This document shows positions 1 to 14,600 of a stretch of DNA of 64,000 bases, piece by piece. A program made the translations under genes and the position numbers. The number at the start of each line of letters is the position of its first letter. Position 1 is the stretch's first letter. Origin of the DNA: Strongylocentrotus purpuratus (lineage: Eukaryota; Echinodermata; Echinoidea; Camarodonta; Strongylocentrotidae); assembly GCF_000002235.5 (NCBI RefSeq), contig NW_022145609.1:8935551-8999550 (forward strand), given 5' to 3'. Below the pieces are notes generated by a model, which saw nothing but the letters and a program-made list of their open reading frames with translations, searched no databases and was not told the DNA's origin.

Positions 1-134
1 CATATAAATATATCACTTTATTTTTTACAAACAAGATTGTGTAAAAAAATACTTCACACGTATAAGTATAAACAGTATAGTTTGGAGGGAATGAGAATAA
101 CAAAAGAAAGAGAAGTAGTAAATGAAAATTTTAC

Positions 135-3100
135 CTCTTCCTCTTCAAAGCCATCCTTGTTTTGGATGAGCTTGTTATTGAGCAACTCCATGGCTTTCCT
201 CCTGACGGTAGGGAGACGGTTACCTATGAGACCGGATACCACTCCAATGAACACCTTGGCAGGTAGCAAGTAGTTGACCTGGTTACACAAACATTACAAA
301 GTCATTCATTCAATGATCAATATTATCATTCATACGAATGAACATTTATTTCTTCCATTCAATTTGGCAACATATTTGACATCTGTTCAAACAATACAAT
401 TTATACGTAGGAACATAAATATAATTTAAGAACTTGTATTACAAGGAAGGAGGCCCGAATCCCAGTAAGCATATCATCAATGTTATCTAGTACAATAAGT
501 AAGACTAATGATAAAAGTAGAACCATATACATGTAAATGTATATATCTCTCTCATAGACTCATCATATCATTTTTTAAAAGACACACAGTAGCATAGAGA
601 ATTTTTGAAAATTATCCAAATCATTTTTTAAATCAAGACTATAGAACAATCTAACATCTGCAAGTGTGCCTGCAGTGTAAAGTATACGAGGCAGCGTCCT
701 TATGGCTCTAGACAGAGGATATATCCTTCTCTTTCTTCATGATCAAAGTGTATCACATAACTGATCTCCTCCAAACACACATTTTGTCCGCTGAGGGATA
801 GAAGGGTGATATTCTATAAATTCAATTTCCCTCTGGCTCTTGGCATAAAAGTTAAATTTTGCATTCTTTTTGTTATAATAAAAAAAATGAACCTTCCCAT
901 GTCAAATACTTTGATCAATTGTAGAGATCATGATGCCCTATTTTTTTTTTTTATTCATCTACAAATCCCAGAGCTTCCAAAGCCTTTAATATGTATGTAT
1001 GTATCATAAATATGATTATAATCCATGTCAAATTCAGTCATACATGTATGACCTTGATTATGGACGTTTCTCAATAAAACCTCTTAACAACAACCATTAC
1101 AAAAAAGAAATTAGAATGGACTGACGCATGTCAACTGTACCTTGTCGAGGACATCATAGGCCTTGTGCAGGAGAGCCCTCCAGAACTTGGCCGTGTTTGG
1201 ATCAGCGTTGTCCTGGATACAGTGAGCTACATGGGTGATGTAACACAATGTCTGCTCCAGAAGCCTGTATGGAACATGAACAGAGATCCTTGGTGAGGAC
1301 ATGTTTCATACGCAGTATCTAAGACTGCTGCTCCTAAAACTCTTTGTTAATGGCAAAACATTGATCTACATTTGCCACTCTCCACCCAAGTGTGTTAAAT
1401 GGGTACCCGGTAGGATGCGAAAGCTAAAAATGTGTTTAGATTAGCAAGTGTGCGTTTGTAAAAATGTTGCCTGGCTGGAATGATTCCCTAGGGAGTGGAG
1501 AATGTGCATACATTGTGTGCGGGTAAGCCTGAATCCGATGACCGGGGTAATAATATATATATATCTGTAAAGCGCTTTGAGAGGGCCTTTTGTCCTGAAA
1601 AGCGCTATATAAGAACTAGCTATTATTATTATTAATCTCCAAATGGCTGTGATATGTTCTTGCTTTTGTTGCTTGTAGTGAGTTTTCTTGACTAAATCTT
1701 TTTAAACAACAGTTATAAAATTTCAATCATTGGTCATAAGACTGCAATTCCTAAAACTCCACAGTTAATCTCCAAATGGCTGCGATATGTTTTTTGTTTT
1801 TCGTTGCTTGCAGTGTGTTTTCTTGTCTACGCAGCCTTTGGTCTGGTGTATCATTTATACCACAGTTATAACGTTTCAATCATTGGTTAATACGCAGCAC
1901 CAAAACTTGCCTAGCTTTGTATAGCGTAAACAGACCTTTTTCTAATATATTTTGTACACAATGCATTCATTAGTGACATATATGCAGCAGATTAAGAACT
2001 ATTTGTGATATTAAAACCTCACAGGCTTAGTCATTAAAAAAGGTTGTATCAATAAGCTAAGTTTCAAAACTTTCTTAGACTTAACATCACATATTAATAT
2101 TGACAAAACATATGACCTCTGTACTCACTTCTGATAAAGGGCTTGCATTGAAGCAGATTTCTCCTCAGATAGATTGACAAGCTGTAAACATAAACAAAGT
2201 AAAACATGATTTTTAAAATAAATTAATCAAATAAATTAATAAATAGGAGTAAAAATCAAGCAATTAAAATAAATTAAATATGTACCTGTCATAAACACAT
2301 AAACTCTCTATATATGCAATAGAATACCAAAGTGATAAAATCAGGAAAGTCATTTATCTTTTTTAGCCCTTGAATCTTTCTTTCCACAAAACATTTCAAC
2401 ATTTATATTTATAGCTTCAGCAGGTGGATTTGGAAAGATATTGAGAAAAAATAATGAACGTATATCACCATGGAGGGTGTAGGAAACATGGTCCTGCGAC
2501 AACTGCTCCTCTGTAATTTTCTACACTAAAATAATTCATAACGCTAACTCTGAACACAGCATTTTACCTAACCTACAGCCCAATAGACCACTCTACAATT
2601 GTATGCACACCTTTTGGACATAAGTTTCTCTTGACAACTAAAACACTTGCCAGAGGCTTGCCCAACATGGCAACAACTAATGTATGAACGGTGGATTCCA
2701 TTTATATACACGCCACTTATTCATAGCATTTGAATGAAACAGTTGGTAACCAGGGGTTCACAAGAGAAATATGCATGAATTGAAATCCATTAGTAAACAC
2801 ATCTATTGTAACCCTCACTCTATAATTTGCAAATTTTGGATCACCATCTTGTCAAGGAGCTTCATTAACACTTTTAAATGTAAATAATAAAGTTACCTGA
2901 GCAATGAATGGATCACTGGTAAGGAGTTGAGACAAGAATCCCACTGAGGTGAACTTGAAATGTCTCAGTTGCCTTGGACTATGAGACTCTTGATCAAAGA
3001 TGAGGTCTTGTGTCGTGCCCTTTGACCCTGGAGTCAATCCCGCTGAACGTGATGACCTGGAATAGCGAGATGGCGTCTTGACAACACCTAGATGAGAAAA

Positions 3101-6100
3101 GAATTAAGGTATAGACTTAAAGTCTGTAGCTTTTCATTTTATTTTAAATAAGAAATTTTTTTAAAGTCAATTTCTCTGTGTTTTATGTTAGTGTGAGCCT
3201 AATGGATACCCACTATGTTTACAGAAATCATCAACATTATCACTGTCTAAACATAATGATCCATTGTTCAACAACTTGGCAGATGAATATCTGCACAAAA
3301 GCCTCAACTGCGAACATCTTTATTAAAAAAACTTTATCACCACCAACAGCATTCTCACTGCCAACATTGTCATGATGAACAACTATCACCCTCAACATAT
3401 AAACACATAAACCTCAACCCAATAGCCATCTTTTCCCCTATTATTCTTCTGTATGAGATTACCTTCTTTCTTTCCTTTGAGGGTTGCTAGGTAACCCAGC
3501 ATCTTGGTAAGACTGATCACTTGGACATCAGGATCAAAATGATGACAAAGCGTCAACCAGAACTCAAGGTTCCTGCCAGGACCCTGATTAGAGATGAGAA
3601 TAGGTGAAAAATGCACTTTTAATGTCGAACCTATAGATACTGTAATTATAGATATATTTACAGTACTGATCTATCAATAAGAAAGGGGCTTACATGTTTG
3701 ATTCTAGAATCTAAATGACGATAAGTTTCATCACACCTGTGAGCAACCCTGTCCAAATTTTAGACAGTCAATATCATCGTGAATGGGTAGAAGAGAAGAC
3801 TGAACCTTGAATATTCTTGTTTGAACAAATTAAAAAAACAATTCTTGAATGGCCTGAACACTGTATGTTTCATACTTCCTGTTCCTTTTCTATCAAATCA
3901 TTATGTGAAATATAAGGTGAACTAAAATAAATTCTGTGATTCTAATGAAGCTACCTTGAAAGAATCCCAAGACAAAGGAGCACCATTTGTTTGACATTGA
4001 CCAGGGCCCTGTTTTATATCACTGGTATCAATACCAAATGCTAGACTTCTATGACAAATTTGCTCTCAGCCAATCAAATGCCATGACTTCAGTAGCTTAT
4101 AACAATTATTGAAACTTGGTATTGATGACAGGTTTTATGAAACAGGGCCCAGCAGTCAACTAGATGTATTTCGAACTAGATCTATTTCAGGGAAGATCTG
4201 ATGGTTTTACATGGGCCGCAAGATAAAACTCGATGTGCAGACAGAAAAGGAAACTGAAACATAAATTTCAGGCATGCCTCCTCAGTGAGGACAAACCAGA
4301 CTGGGAATAAACATCTCAATCATACCTTAGTCTCTGTCTCTTCGGGAAGCATGGCCGTCGCTCCTTTGGTCGCATACCCTCCAATCAGCAGCAGGATGAC
4401 CCTCCAGAGATACTCCATCCCGCCCACAGACTGCACCAGGTGGGTGAAGAGGGGCAGACGACGGTGCTCAGGGATGTGAGGGAAGGCATCCACAAAGGTC
4501 TGCATCACCATGGTTACGACATCCTCCAGGTTGCCTGCTAGGGAGGATGGGAGAGACTGGTCCTTGCTTGCCTGAATTCATGTTTGAATGTGGGATGAAT
4601 AAAAACATAGTAAGGTGTTACCTCTCAATGTAATGCTTTTTTTTTTTAATCAATAAGTTTCAATAATTTGGATGCTCTTCTGACATCATTGGTAATTTGG
4701 GGCTCATTTTGTGGTGTGGTGATCTCAATGATACATCATGACATTTCTAATTTCCTATGTTAATGATGATTTCAGTAATATGATCCAATTGCTCATCACA
4801 TTTTTTAAATATTTTGTTTATTGTATCAAGAATGAATATCCCTATCTCTTAAATACTAATGTACTCATCCTCACTATCACTATGATATTATCAGTTCAAT
4901 CATATTCACATGATTGCGATCACCATCTTCACCTCAACATCAATATACCCTGCATTTTCTATTAAAGATATCTGCCAAAGATTTGTGGGAAATCTGCACC
5001 GGATCATCATCAGAGTTGAGTCTCTTACTCTGATTGTAAGAGGTTATAATGTTCTTGATTTATTGTCTCTCACTGTGTGGGTTTTCAAAAACTTGCTTTC
5101 CCATGGGCTAAAATGAGTTCCTCTTCTTCTTTGCTATAAGTACAGGCCGCCTTCGGGTGTATCTCGTACTGATGTAGGTGCTGTGCAGTTGTATATACAG
5201 TGTCTCAATAAATGGTCTACAATGATCTATGTGCAGCTAAAAAGACATCCGTAGCTTAACAGAGCTGGATCCCGAGTACTTCTCTCTCTTAAAGGTTGGC
5301 AGAGAGGTACAGGTGACAGCGACCTGCGGAAGCACGAGAGTTAGTGTGTCTCTGCTTACCTTGACAAGAGCGGGTATAACGGTCTGCACTGTCTTGTGGA
5401 TGATCTGGAAGCTATGACTGTCATCCTGCCGTAGAAGGCTCGCTCCCATGAATGTGAAGATTGCCATGATGTTATGCAACACATGCTCCTAAAAAGATCA
5501 GGTAGAGAAATCAAATGAGTTAAATGGTGTTAGTTGTCTTGTTGGGTATACATTATATCAGGTAACTAAAATCTCCTCTGAATACACGGTTTATCACTCA
5601 ATACTGCAATGTTCATAAAGTGGGCAGTTAAGAATTTAATAAAAATGATATTGGGTATACCATTTATAATGCTAACATTTCTGGGGGTGTTTCATAAAGC
5701 TGTTCGTAAAGTTACGCATGACTTTACGAAAGACTTGTATATGAAGTGCCAGATAGGATGCCCAAAGTTTTTCTGATATTTTCAATAACCTCAATTAAAT
5801 TATGGCAAAAAATATACTTTGCATTAAAAATGTTTGTTATCATAAGAATGTTAATCTACATCTGCACAGTTCAACTTTAGTTGATGTATTTAATAATGGT
5901 TGAGCATCCCATTCGGCTTTTCATACACAAGTCGTTCGTAAAGTCATGCGTAACTTTACGAACAGCTTTATGAAACACTCCCCACGTGTCTTGTATATTC
6001 ATTCATTGTAAATACTTCAATGATAAATCAGGGTCCTGTTTCATAAAACTTGTTATCAATAACAAATAATAAACTTCTATGACAAATTTCCACTCAGCCA

Positions 6101-9100
6101 ATCAGATGCGCCAATTTCAGCAGCTTGTAACAGTTATTGTAACTTGTGATTGATAACAAGTTTTATTAAACAGGGTCCAGTGAGTTGTAAACTTGTAAAT
6201 TAGCTTCCCCACCTTCGCAAAACCACTAGTTGGTATGATTTAACCTCTCATTAAGCAAGGTTCACATTTCTGCATGAACAGCACTAATGTCCTTTGGCAA
6301 GACATTAATCTACACTTGCCACTCTCCACCCAGGTGTTAAATGCGTACCGGTAGGAAGGAATTCCTTAAATGCTGTGAGCACCGAAATCGGCAGCCTAGC
6401 ATAGCCGGGTAATGTTGGAGCGCTTTGAGGACCTTGCAAAGTCGATACGTGCACTATATAAGAATCCAATATTATCATTATTATCATTATTATATAAAAT
6501 ACACACTTCTACAAGGCTACCTCTTACAAAAGTTCATATGAGTGGCTTCTCGAGTCCAGTATACATACATTATGAGGATGGGAAGGAGAGCAAAAACAAT
6601 AATGGTGAATGAACTTACAGGGAAGAGTTTAGCAGCAGTAGCCAGTAGAAGCAAAGCATGGTTGTGTGTTTGAGGATTGTCTGAGGTACGAATACACTGC
6701 ACCACCAACTCAACGCTGAACTGCTCTTCTGTTATAAGCGGCCCTGAAAAATTACGAAGGATTACAAAAAAAGGGTTATTTTTATTCAATTAAATTAGTA
6801 CATGAAGTATGATTACAGGTGAAATTTTCCATGGAATACTAATTTTTTTTTTTTTAAAGTGCAGCCCCCAAACATGTCCAACTATTGTTGAAACACAGGA
6901 TGCATCAAATTGATCAAATGACTGCCTTTTTTTCCAAATAAGAATTGAGATCCATGCATGCACTAATTTGACCAAAACAGCCACACATGGCAAACAAATA
7001 AAGATTGAGCATGAAATGTAATATAGAATCAGAAAATTGCACAAGAGCTAGCTACATCTGGCTCAAGATTAAAATTGTTTCCACGGATCCAGATGAACAC
7101 ACAGTAATCTTAGTTTACATGGCATTGACAGGTCTTTTAGCCCTCGGCAGACAACAAATGTGGAATGTACATTTAAAGCTTGATGCCTGAGCTTGTCTTC
7201 AAATATGCATGAAGACAGCTAAATTATGTAATTTAAGGAAACCAAACAAGCCATAACCAAATAAAAATCAATATAATGTATGATTATCATTTTGTCATCA
7301 CCAAAATGTATCCATATATTGTATCCTATTGATGTCCTTTGTAAACTATGTCTGAGCCTTTATATTACATGTGAGTGAAACATACAGTATTTCCATATTG
7401 AACTTAGTTTGGACACATAAATACATTGAATGAATTAGATGGTAGTTGTTTTGGTTTGTAATTCTAAAACTGACAATTTAGGACATGAACAAAATGCAGT
7501 GTTGAGATCATACCTGCTTCTTCTGCGTCTGTATCGCCCAGATGATCGCAGATGTTGAGGATAGTGGTGAGAAGGAGTTGCTTTATGTATTCAGTAGATC
7601 CCTGATCAGTAGCAGGTAGCTCTAGGCACCTACATGTAAGAGCGGCAATGGTAAAAATGAGAGTATAAAAGTGTGAAATGCATGAGAGGTCTTTATTCCA
7701 CATAATAATAAAGATAGATTTATTGAGCGCATAATAAACCAAAGTTTCTTTATGCTTTACAAGGTAACAAACAATCAAGTACAATTATATTCAAATAGTT
7801 ACAAATTACCACATGACTCTCCATGTCTCAGGGAGATTTTTATTTCATTTTACATGACTTTCAAGGAGAATTTATTTTACCATGACTTCCCAGGGCCCCA
7901 TTTCACAACACTTGTCATCAGTGACAAATGACAGATTATGTTATAAGCTTGCTTCTGATTGGTTATCAGCAGATTTGTTGCTGTATTTTGTATTTGTCAT
8001 TGAACGAACGCTTTGTGAAATGGGTCCCAGGTTCCAGGTTTTTTCCATGACCCTGTGAACCGTGCTGTATATAAAGGCCCTCTGTCTACAGCAGCTACTC
8101 TCTCTCTCTCTCGTTCACAATAAGGGCCTCTATAGATAAATTTTGAATGTAAAGTCAAACCTGTTTTAGCGGTAAAGGCCACCTGCATATAGTGGTCACC
8201 TCTACTGCTTCTCACAAGTAAGAAATGAGTTTTCTAGGACCTGTCTATAAAGGCCACCTGTCTGTGGAGACAAGTTTTCCTGTTTCCCTTGGGTGGCTTC
8301 TATAGACAGGTTAGAATGTACAGTCAAACCTGTCTATAGCGACCACCCAAGGGAAACACAAGTGGTCTTTGTAGACAGGTTCCTTTAGTACATGTTTTAA
8401 CCCTTACTGTACTGGGCTATTTCGAGCACTCTCTGACTGGGGGGGGGGGGGCCTGGGAGGCCCCCCCCCCTATGATCTCGGCCGTTGAATGTCCGATGAA
8501 CGCGAAAATTTGCATGTTTGTAGATATTTACGTAAGGAACAAGATGGTATAATTAGTTTTTTCCTAATATGCAAATTTTTGTCGTTATAGCCTAATTAAT
8601 TATGCAAAATGCTAATTTTATGCATTTTACAGAAAACTCTACATATTTGTCCGTAGACTTGTGAAGAATCTTGAAAATGTATTGAATAAATGTTTCCTTC
8701 ATCTCAAATTCATGAGGTTTCATTATTTTTATGATATTTGAAAATGCATAGGTTAATTTGCATAAATTATGAATATGCATTCATGAATATCAAAATCTGG
8801 AAATATATATAGGGAACTATAATCACTACAAAAATTGTCAGACTCCCCTTTTTGAATGTTGAAACTCATTATTCATATAAAAAACTTCTTTTCTTACACA
8901 AAACAGTTATTTGATGTAATTAATAATGATAATTTATGCAAATTTGATGCGATTTTCAACTATTTATTTTCTTATGTATTTTATTGTTTTTTATTTCTTA
9001 TTATATCTATTGTTTTATTTCTAATGTATTCTTTTGTTCTGAAATACATCAAGTTACTTTGAGAAACATATAAAAGCAATTTGATATCAATTCATATCTT

Positions 9101-11631
9101 CACATTTCTGCTTGTACATGAATATATGCAATTATAGCACTTTTTTGATGACGTGCGCATACTAATTGTTATGTAACACCTTACAGGTATATCCGATTTC
9201 GACGAAAATGGTATCAAAATGTGCGTAAGATTTGGGGGAAAAAAGTCATGAAACGACAATTCAAAATTCTGAGCGGTTGCAGCGCGATCTCCGAAAATGT
9301 TGAGGGGGGGGGGGCCTCCCAGGCCCCCCCCCCCCAGTACAGTAAGGGTTAATGACAAACCATTTTCAAGGGAAACCAAAAATGTGTTCTTTGTAGACAG
9401 GTGGTCTTTATAGACAGGTGGTCACTGAAGCAGGTTTGAATGTATATGCAATGAGAACTTACAGGCTGAGGATGGTGAAGAGCGTGGGTACAATGGTATG
9501 CCTGCCTTCCATCTTCCCTAGTTTCCTCTGCTGTAGGTTCTCCAGGATAGTCATGACCCTCTGCCACACCCGGCCCTCGCTTGTTGCCGCCTGCGATGGA
9601 TCGTCCACATTGGCCGTCTTCTGCTTTTGCCTGAAAGTTAAATCAAAGAACGGGGGTTCAAGAAACATTAACTGTTGACTGACCGCTAGTCTAGCCGCTT
9701 CCAGGTACGAGATTTGAATTTCTCCCGAGAATTTGAACGCTGTATCACATGTTTAAATTCCAAATAGAGTTAATTTCTTGCTAAAACTTTTGTTTCAACA
9801 GTTCATCCTCAACTTCTATGAACTTTACAATGAAACAGAGAAATAAATATTGAATAAAAATGTTTATGTTCAATAATGATTTTTGTGAACTAGGTGATTT
9901 TTTTTAATGTGTGTGCAAGCTTTTGACGAATTAAACTTAAAATAGCATTTGGCAATGTTTTCTGTAGCAACTATTATACATTTACAAAAAGAATGGCAAC
10001 TATGAAGTTGAAAAATATGAACTACAGAACATGGGGCAGAAAGATAGAGCAAAGTAGGATATAAATGTTATTATACTTGTACCAAAACAAAAAGATTGAT
10101 TTACCTGACTCTTCTGGCATCCTTGACACTCTTCGGCTTCTGACCTGCTGTGATTTGGGTAAGCTCTTTCACAACCTGTGCTGCAGTCAGTGGAAGCTGA
10201 ATGCCAGACAAAAGTATGCATTTAATTCATATCACATGTTTAAGTTGCTCAAATTTCCTTTGTCTGATCAAACTTAAAGATAAAGTTGAAAGAAATGTTG
10301 TGGAATCGATCAAAAAGGTTTATCCTCTAGCATATAAGTATTGGTGTGTAATGCAAGGTTCTGGAATCATCAAAATGATAAAAAAATTGGCCCAGTCTTG
10401 GTAAAGTTACAAGCACTGTACACAGAAAGATGTACAAGGGACTACACAAACATGTGGCATAAAAATCTGTCCCGATTGTTATAATGTTACATGCCATATT
10501 TGGAATATTAAGGCATTTGAAAAGTCATGCTTTTCAGGGAATATGTTTTATCTGATGTTCTTCAACACTTGCATAATACAATGATAATGCTCACAAATTA
10601 TTTGTCACCTCTTCTCAGAACTCATCAGTCTCTTACAAATGAAACAATTTCCTTTTACTACACTAAATTTTAATACAGGTTTTTCATTTAACACACAAAC
10701 ACACTCTCTCTCTCTTAGACTTTTAATTCTCTCTAACTGACCTTCTTGAAGACCTTAGCTAGATGATTAGCTGTAGCTGAATTGTGTGTGTCCACCTGCA
10801 GGTCAATCAGTCTGGCCAGTACTGACTGCTGGACATCGGCTGTTGGAAGGGCTGTGAAGAATGCTCCAGTCATCTGAAACATCAACATCGTCACATCATT
10901 AATGAGTATGTAAAACAAATTCTAATGCTGGTTGTTGATTCAGAAGGACAAATCGAGTTGAAAAGTTCAGTTGATGAAATACAATTATATGCATGTAAAT
11001 AGCTTATCCAACTATAGTACTTAAATATTACAAAATGGGGACCAGTTAATGCATGGGTGTACATCAACATCAATACCGATTCAGGTCTTTTGCCATTTTG
11101 TTGCAATGGCAAAAATGTCCAAATATTAATTAGATAATACTTGGTTACACTCTTTATCTTGAACTATAAACATTCAACTTGTTATTTGGTCTACGTTGAT
11201 TCCAAAGTGCTCTAGGCAAAATACCTAGACTGGTGTATATTATATTCAGAAGGGCTTATAGGGGGTTAAAGCATTGCAGACAAAATGGCAGAGCTTAAGG
11301 TGCCTGGAAAAAAAATGAGCCAGTCGGAAATGAGAAGATCATGAATCTAAAGATGAAAGACGATAAAAGGATTGGAAATCATTTGACCTACCTGTTTGAG
11401 AGCCATCTCTGATGGGGAAGCCAAACCTCCGCAGACTGGCTTCTCCCGACTCAGCACCTCCAGCAGGAGGTCTAGACTCTTCTGCTCAGACATCAGGTGA
11501 GCTGTCTCAGGGGTCAGGTGACTCAGGATACACTGCAAACTGTGTGTCTGGTCGACACTGAGGGAGCCCTCCTCGACGAAGGCCTGGACTAGGAGGTCTT
11601 GGAGAAGGTCTAGAAGCGATGATAGCACAAT
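135..11631 (-). CDS. HEATR1: HEATR1 coding exons 21-33 (C-terminal half as far as the window goes)
   Basis: Exons in transcription order: 11392-11631, 10742-10873, 10105-10196, 9463-9630, 7514-7629, 6619-6743, 5360-5488, 4326-4571, 3463-3583, 2897-3087, 2129-2181, 1141-1264, 135-278. The strongest family matches are LHNIMAIFTFMGASLLR (exon 27), DAFPHIPEHRRLPLF (exon 28), QLRHFKFTSVGFLSQLL (exon 30), AKFWRALLHKAYDVLDK (exon 32) and VRRKAMELLNNKL (exon 33). Exon 30 opens with a serine/threonine-proline rich insert (TPSRYSRSSRSAGLTPGS) that looks like a disordered, phosphorylatable loop. Exon 33 ends on a clean donor after EEEE, so at least one more exon must lie to the left. Confidence 0.93.
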
Positions 11632-14600
11632 CTGTAAAGCAGGGAGAAGGGTACTATTATACCGGCAGTCACAACAAATAGTATTGTAGGGAAATCGGGG
11701 AGGGGGTTGGTTTATAGAAATCCCACCGCTGTCACCATTGTAGTGAAATCATCCCAATCGCTATATATAACTCTTCTCCTGCCACTATTGTAGCAAAAAC
11801 TATTAATATAGGGAATACGATAAAACAGGTCTTATTATTATTATTTTTTTTTTTTTTTGGGGGGGGGGCAGAATTACATGATCAGCATTAATTCAACAAC
11901 ATTTAGAATGCGGAAAAGTAAATCTATGCAGAATAGATGCTTCCTATCAAAGTAATATAAACAGTTCAACTGCTACTGGTAGATGTTCATAAATTCAGAA
12001 TTAAAGTGAATGGCAACCTCATGGTAATCTTGTACCCTGCACATCTTATTTATGAACTTACAAAATGTAAAAATATAGTCAGATATATAGTAAACAATCT
12101 AACTGTAAAATAAAAATTTCCAAGCAAAACCAGCAACTTACTTCTGAATCTACTAGCTCAATGAGCTGAAGAAGTGATCTCTGCGCATGATGTGGAATGC
12201 CCTCTTGCTTCACATAGTCTAGGATCCATTCCAAACATTGCCTTGCCTGTAGGGCTGAAGCTCCTTTCGCATCAGGTTCTGTTTTCTTCTGCTTTGGGAA
12301 TGTGACATCTGGGACCTTGTTGGCCTTCATGAGGGAGTTCCCAAGGGCCTGAATCCATCAAATTGAAATAATAATAATCACCACAATACTATCGATTCAA
12401 TACATGCTCAGCTAACTGAATGTTAGGATTGTTCCTGGAAAAGAATGGGTATTGCTGCAGGTTCTTCCTTTTGTCATCACGAACACTTATATGAGAGACA
12501 AAATTTGAAACCTAATTTCCTCTTAGAAGGGCAATATGAGCCTTACCCATGAAATGAAATATTTCATGGATCTAATTGCATTTGCAGTTAAGATGCTTTT
12601 AACAACGGATACATTTGTTAAAAATACTGATCAATAAAATGTGACACTGTGCAATTTTATTAAATACGTTAACAACATTGTTTGCAGTAAGTCTGACCCT
12701 CATTAAAAAAAAATGATCTAAGGTTAATTAACAACAGCTCAATTCTTTTCTTCTCCCTTACACACCTGTTTGATATATCCAGGATCTAGCTCAATAGATT
12801 CTGTCTTCTTGAGTAGTCGGTGGATGAGCCAATGGTAGGGGCCGGCACTGTCTCCATGGTAACCTTCACTGATTGTCTTCAGGCATCCATTCGTCACAGC
12901 TCTTACTGGCTCCAGCTGACTGGACAGCGCCATCAGTAGACATGGTAGAACTGCAAGAGAGTGATCAAGAGGCACACAACGAACGACATTGATTCAGAGT
13001 TAATTTGAACACATACATGTCATGTAATAACGCAATGAAATTGAAAACCTGGGACCTGTTTCACAAAGCCTTTTTTTCAATTTTCAAATGACAAAATGAC
13101 AAAAATCAGTGACAAATCTGCTGATAACCAACCAGAAGCAAGGATTTCACTAGCTTATAACAAAAACTGTCATTTGTCACTTATGACAATTTTTGTGAAA
13201 TGGGGCCCTGTTCTTCACAAGACCCAGGAATACAATAAAAAAATTCACCATTATTTTTCTACCCTTGCATTACAGTTTATGTATAATGGCAAGCGTCATA
13301 AAAGTAATGAAAAAAGAAACCAAAATAAACTATGAACTTACCAAAACTCTCCTTCCCCAGAAGAGAATGGAGTTCATCTTCCTCCATGGAGCCAAAGATA
13401 GCGGAAGCCATGTTGAGACATCGCACTTGAAACAGCGGTGAAGGCTTGAATCCCATTGGCTGAGAGGGTATCACATGACCGATCCATCCAATGCTGAGCA
13501 GCTTGAGGAAACTGGTGGACTCTTTGAACAGATTCTGTAATGAATCAAATGAAAACCAGTGGAATCACATTGGGATAAAAGGTAATAAACAACTTGAGAT
13601 AATCAATACACTCAGTATCATCCTCACCATGTTCTATTTGTATATTTTGCCGATAAGTACAATAATAATTTTGTTAACCCTGGAAAGCCTCATCAGCATT
13701 AATGCTATTCTACATCAGGGCCCTTACAAAGGAATCAACAGCTACACTGCACCAAGCTTATGAAAGAAATTTTTGAATTTACAAATATCATTTCCATAGT
13801 CAAGTATTTTTCTGAGAATTGTATTACACAGAATATAATGACAAGAATGACGTATTTTGCAATTATCATTGGATAAAAAATGAAAAAGAATTTAATTTGT
13901 ATGTCAGTGTGCTAGCATTCCTCCACAAAATGAAAATATTATTCATAAAGAGAAATGGTCAATAATTATTAGATAACTATACCTTGATGACACTGTGTAT
14001 GATATTCCTGAATCCTTGTCTGGTCTTGTCCTTCAGATGACACTCAGACGACCCTCGGGTCAAGAGGTCAACAAGCTGGAGCATGAAGGTCACAAACTGA
14101 CCTCCGACATGACCTGCCTCTGTTCCAGGGACCCACCATTTTGAATCTGTAAAAAAATAGTTTCATAAGATTCATAGGTACATAATACATGTTATTGCCT
14201 TGCATTCCTAGGTGACTAAATATACTAGTGAGTAGCTTACTCCACATCGAATAAACAAATTCTTGGCTGATATCGGTGACATTATTTAAACAAGAGTGCT
14301 GGTAAAGCAAAAAGTAAGTTCAATGCCTTGCAAAAGGGCACAAACTCATCAACTTGATTTTGAAATAGTAACAACACAACTGCATTAACAACAAAAAAGA
14401 TTAAAGTACCTTAAAATACATTCTACCTCTCAATCATAAGGTCTAACAATCTTATCAGCTTATGAAAATACACTAAATAACAACATTTCCTAGATACTCA
14501 CCAGGTGTTAGGGACGACACCGTCGGTGCAAGAGAGAGCACCATGCTCTCCAGTGCCCATACCATGGCTTGTACCTGAGATGAATGAAGGTATACCGTGC

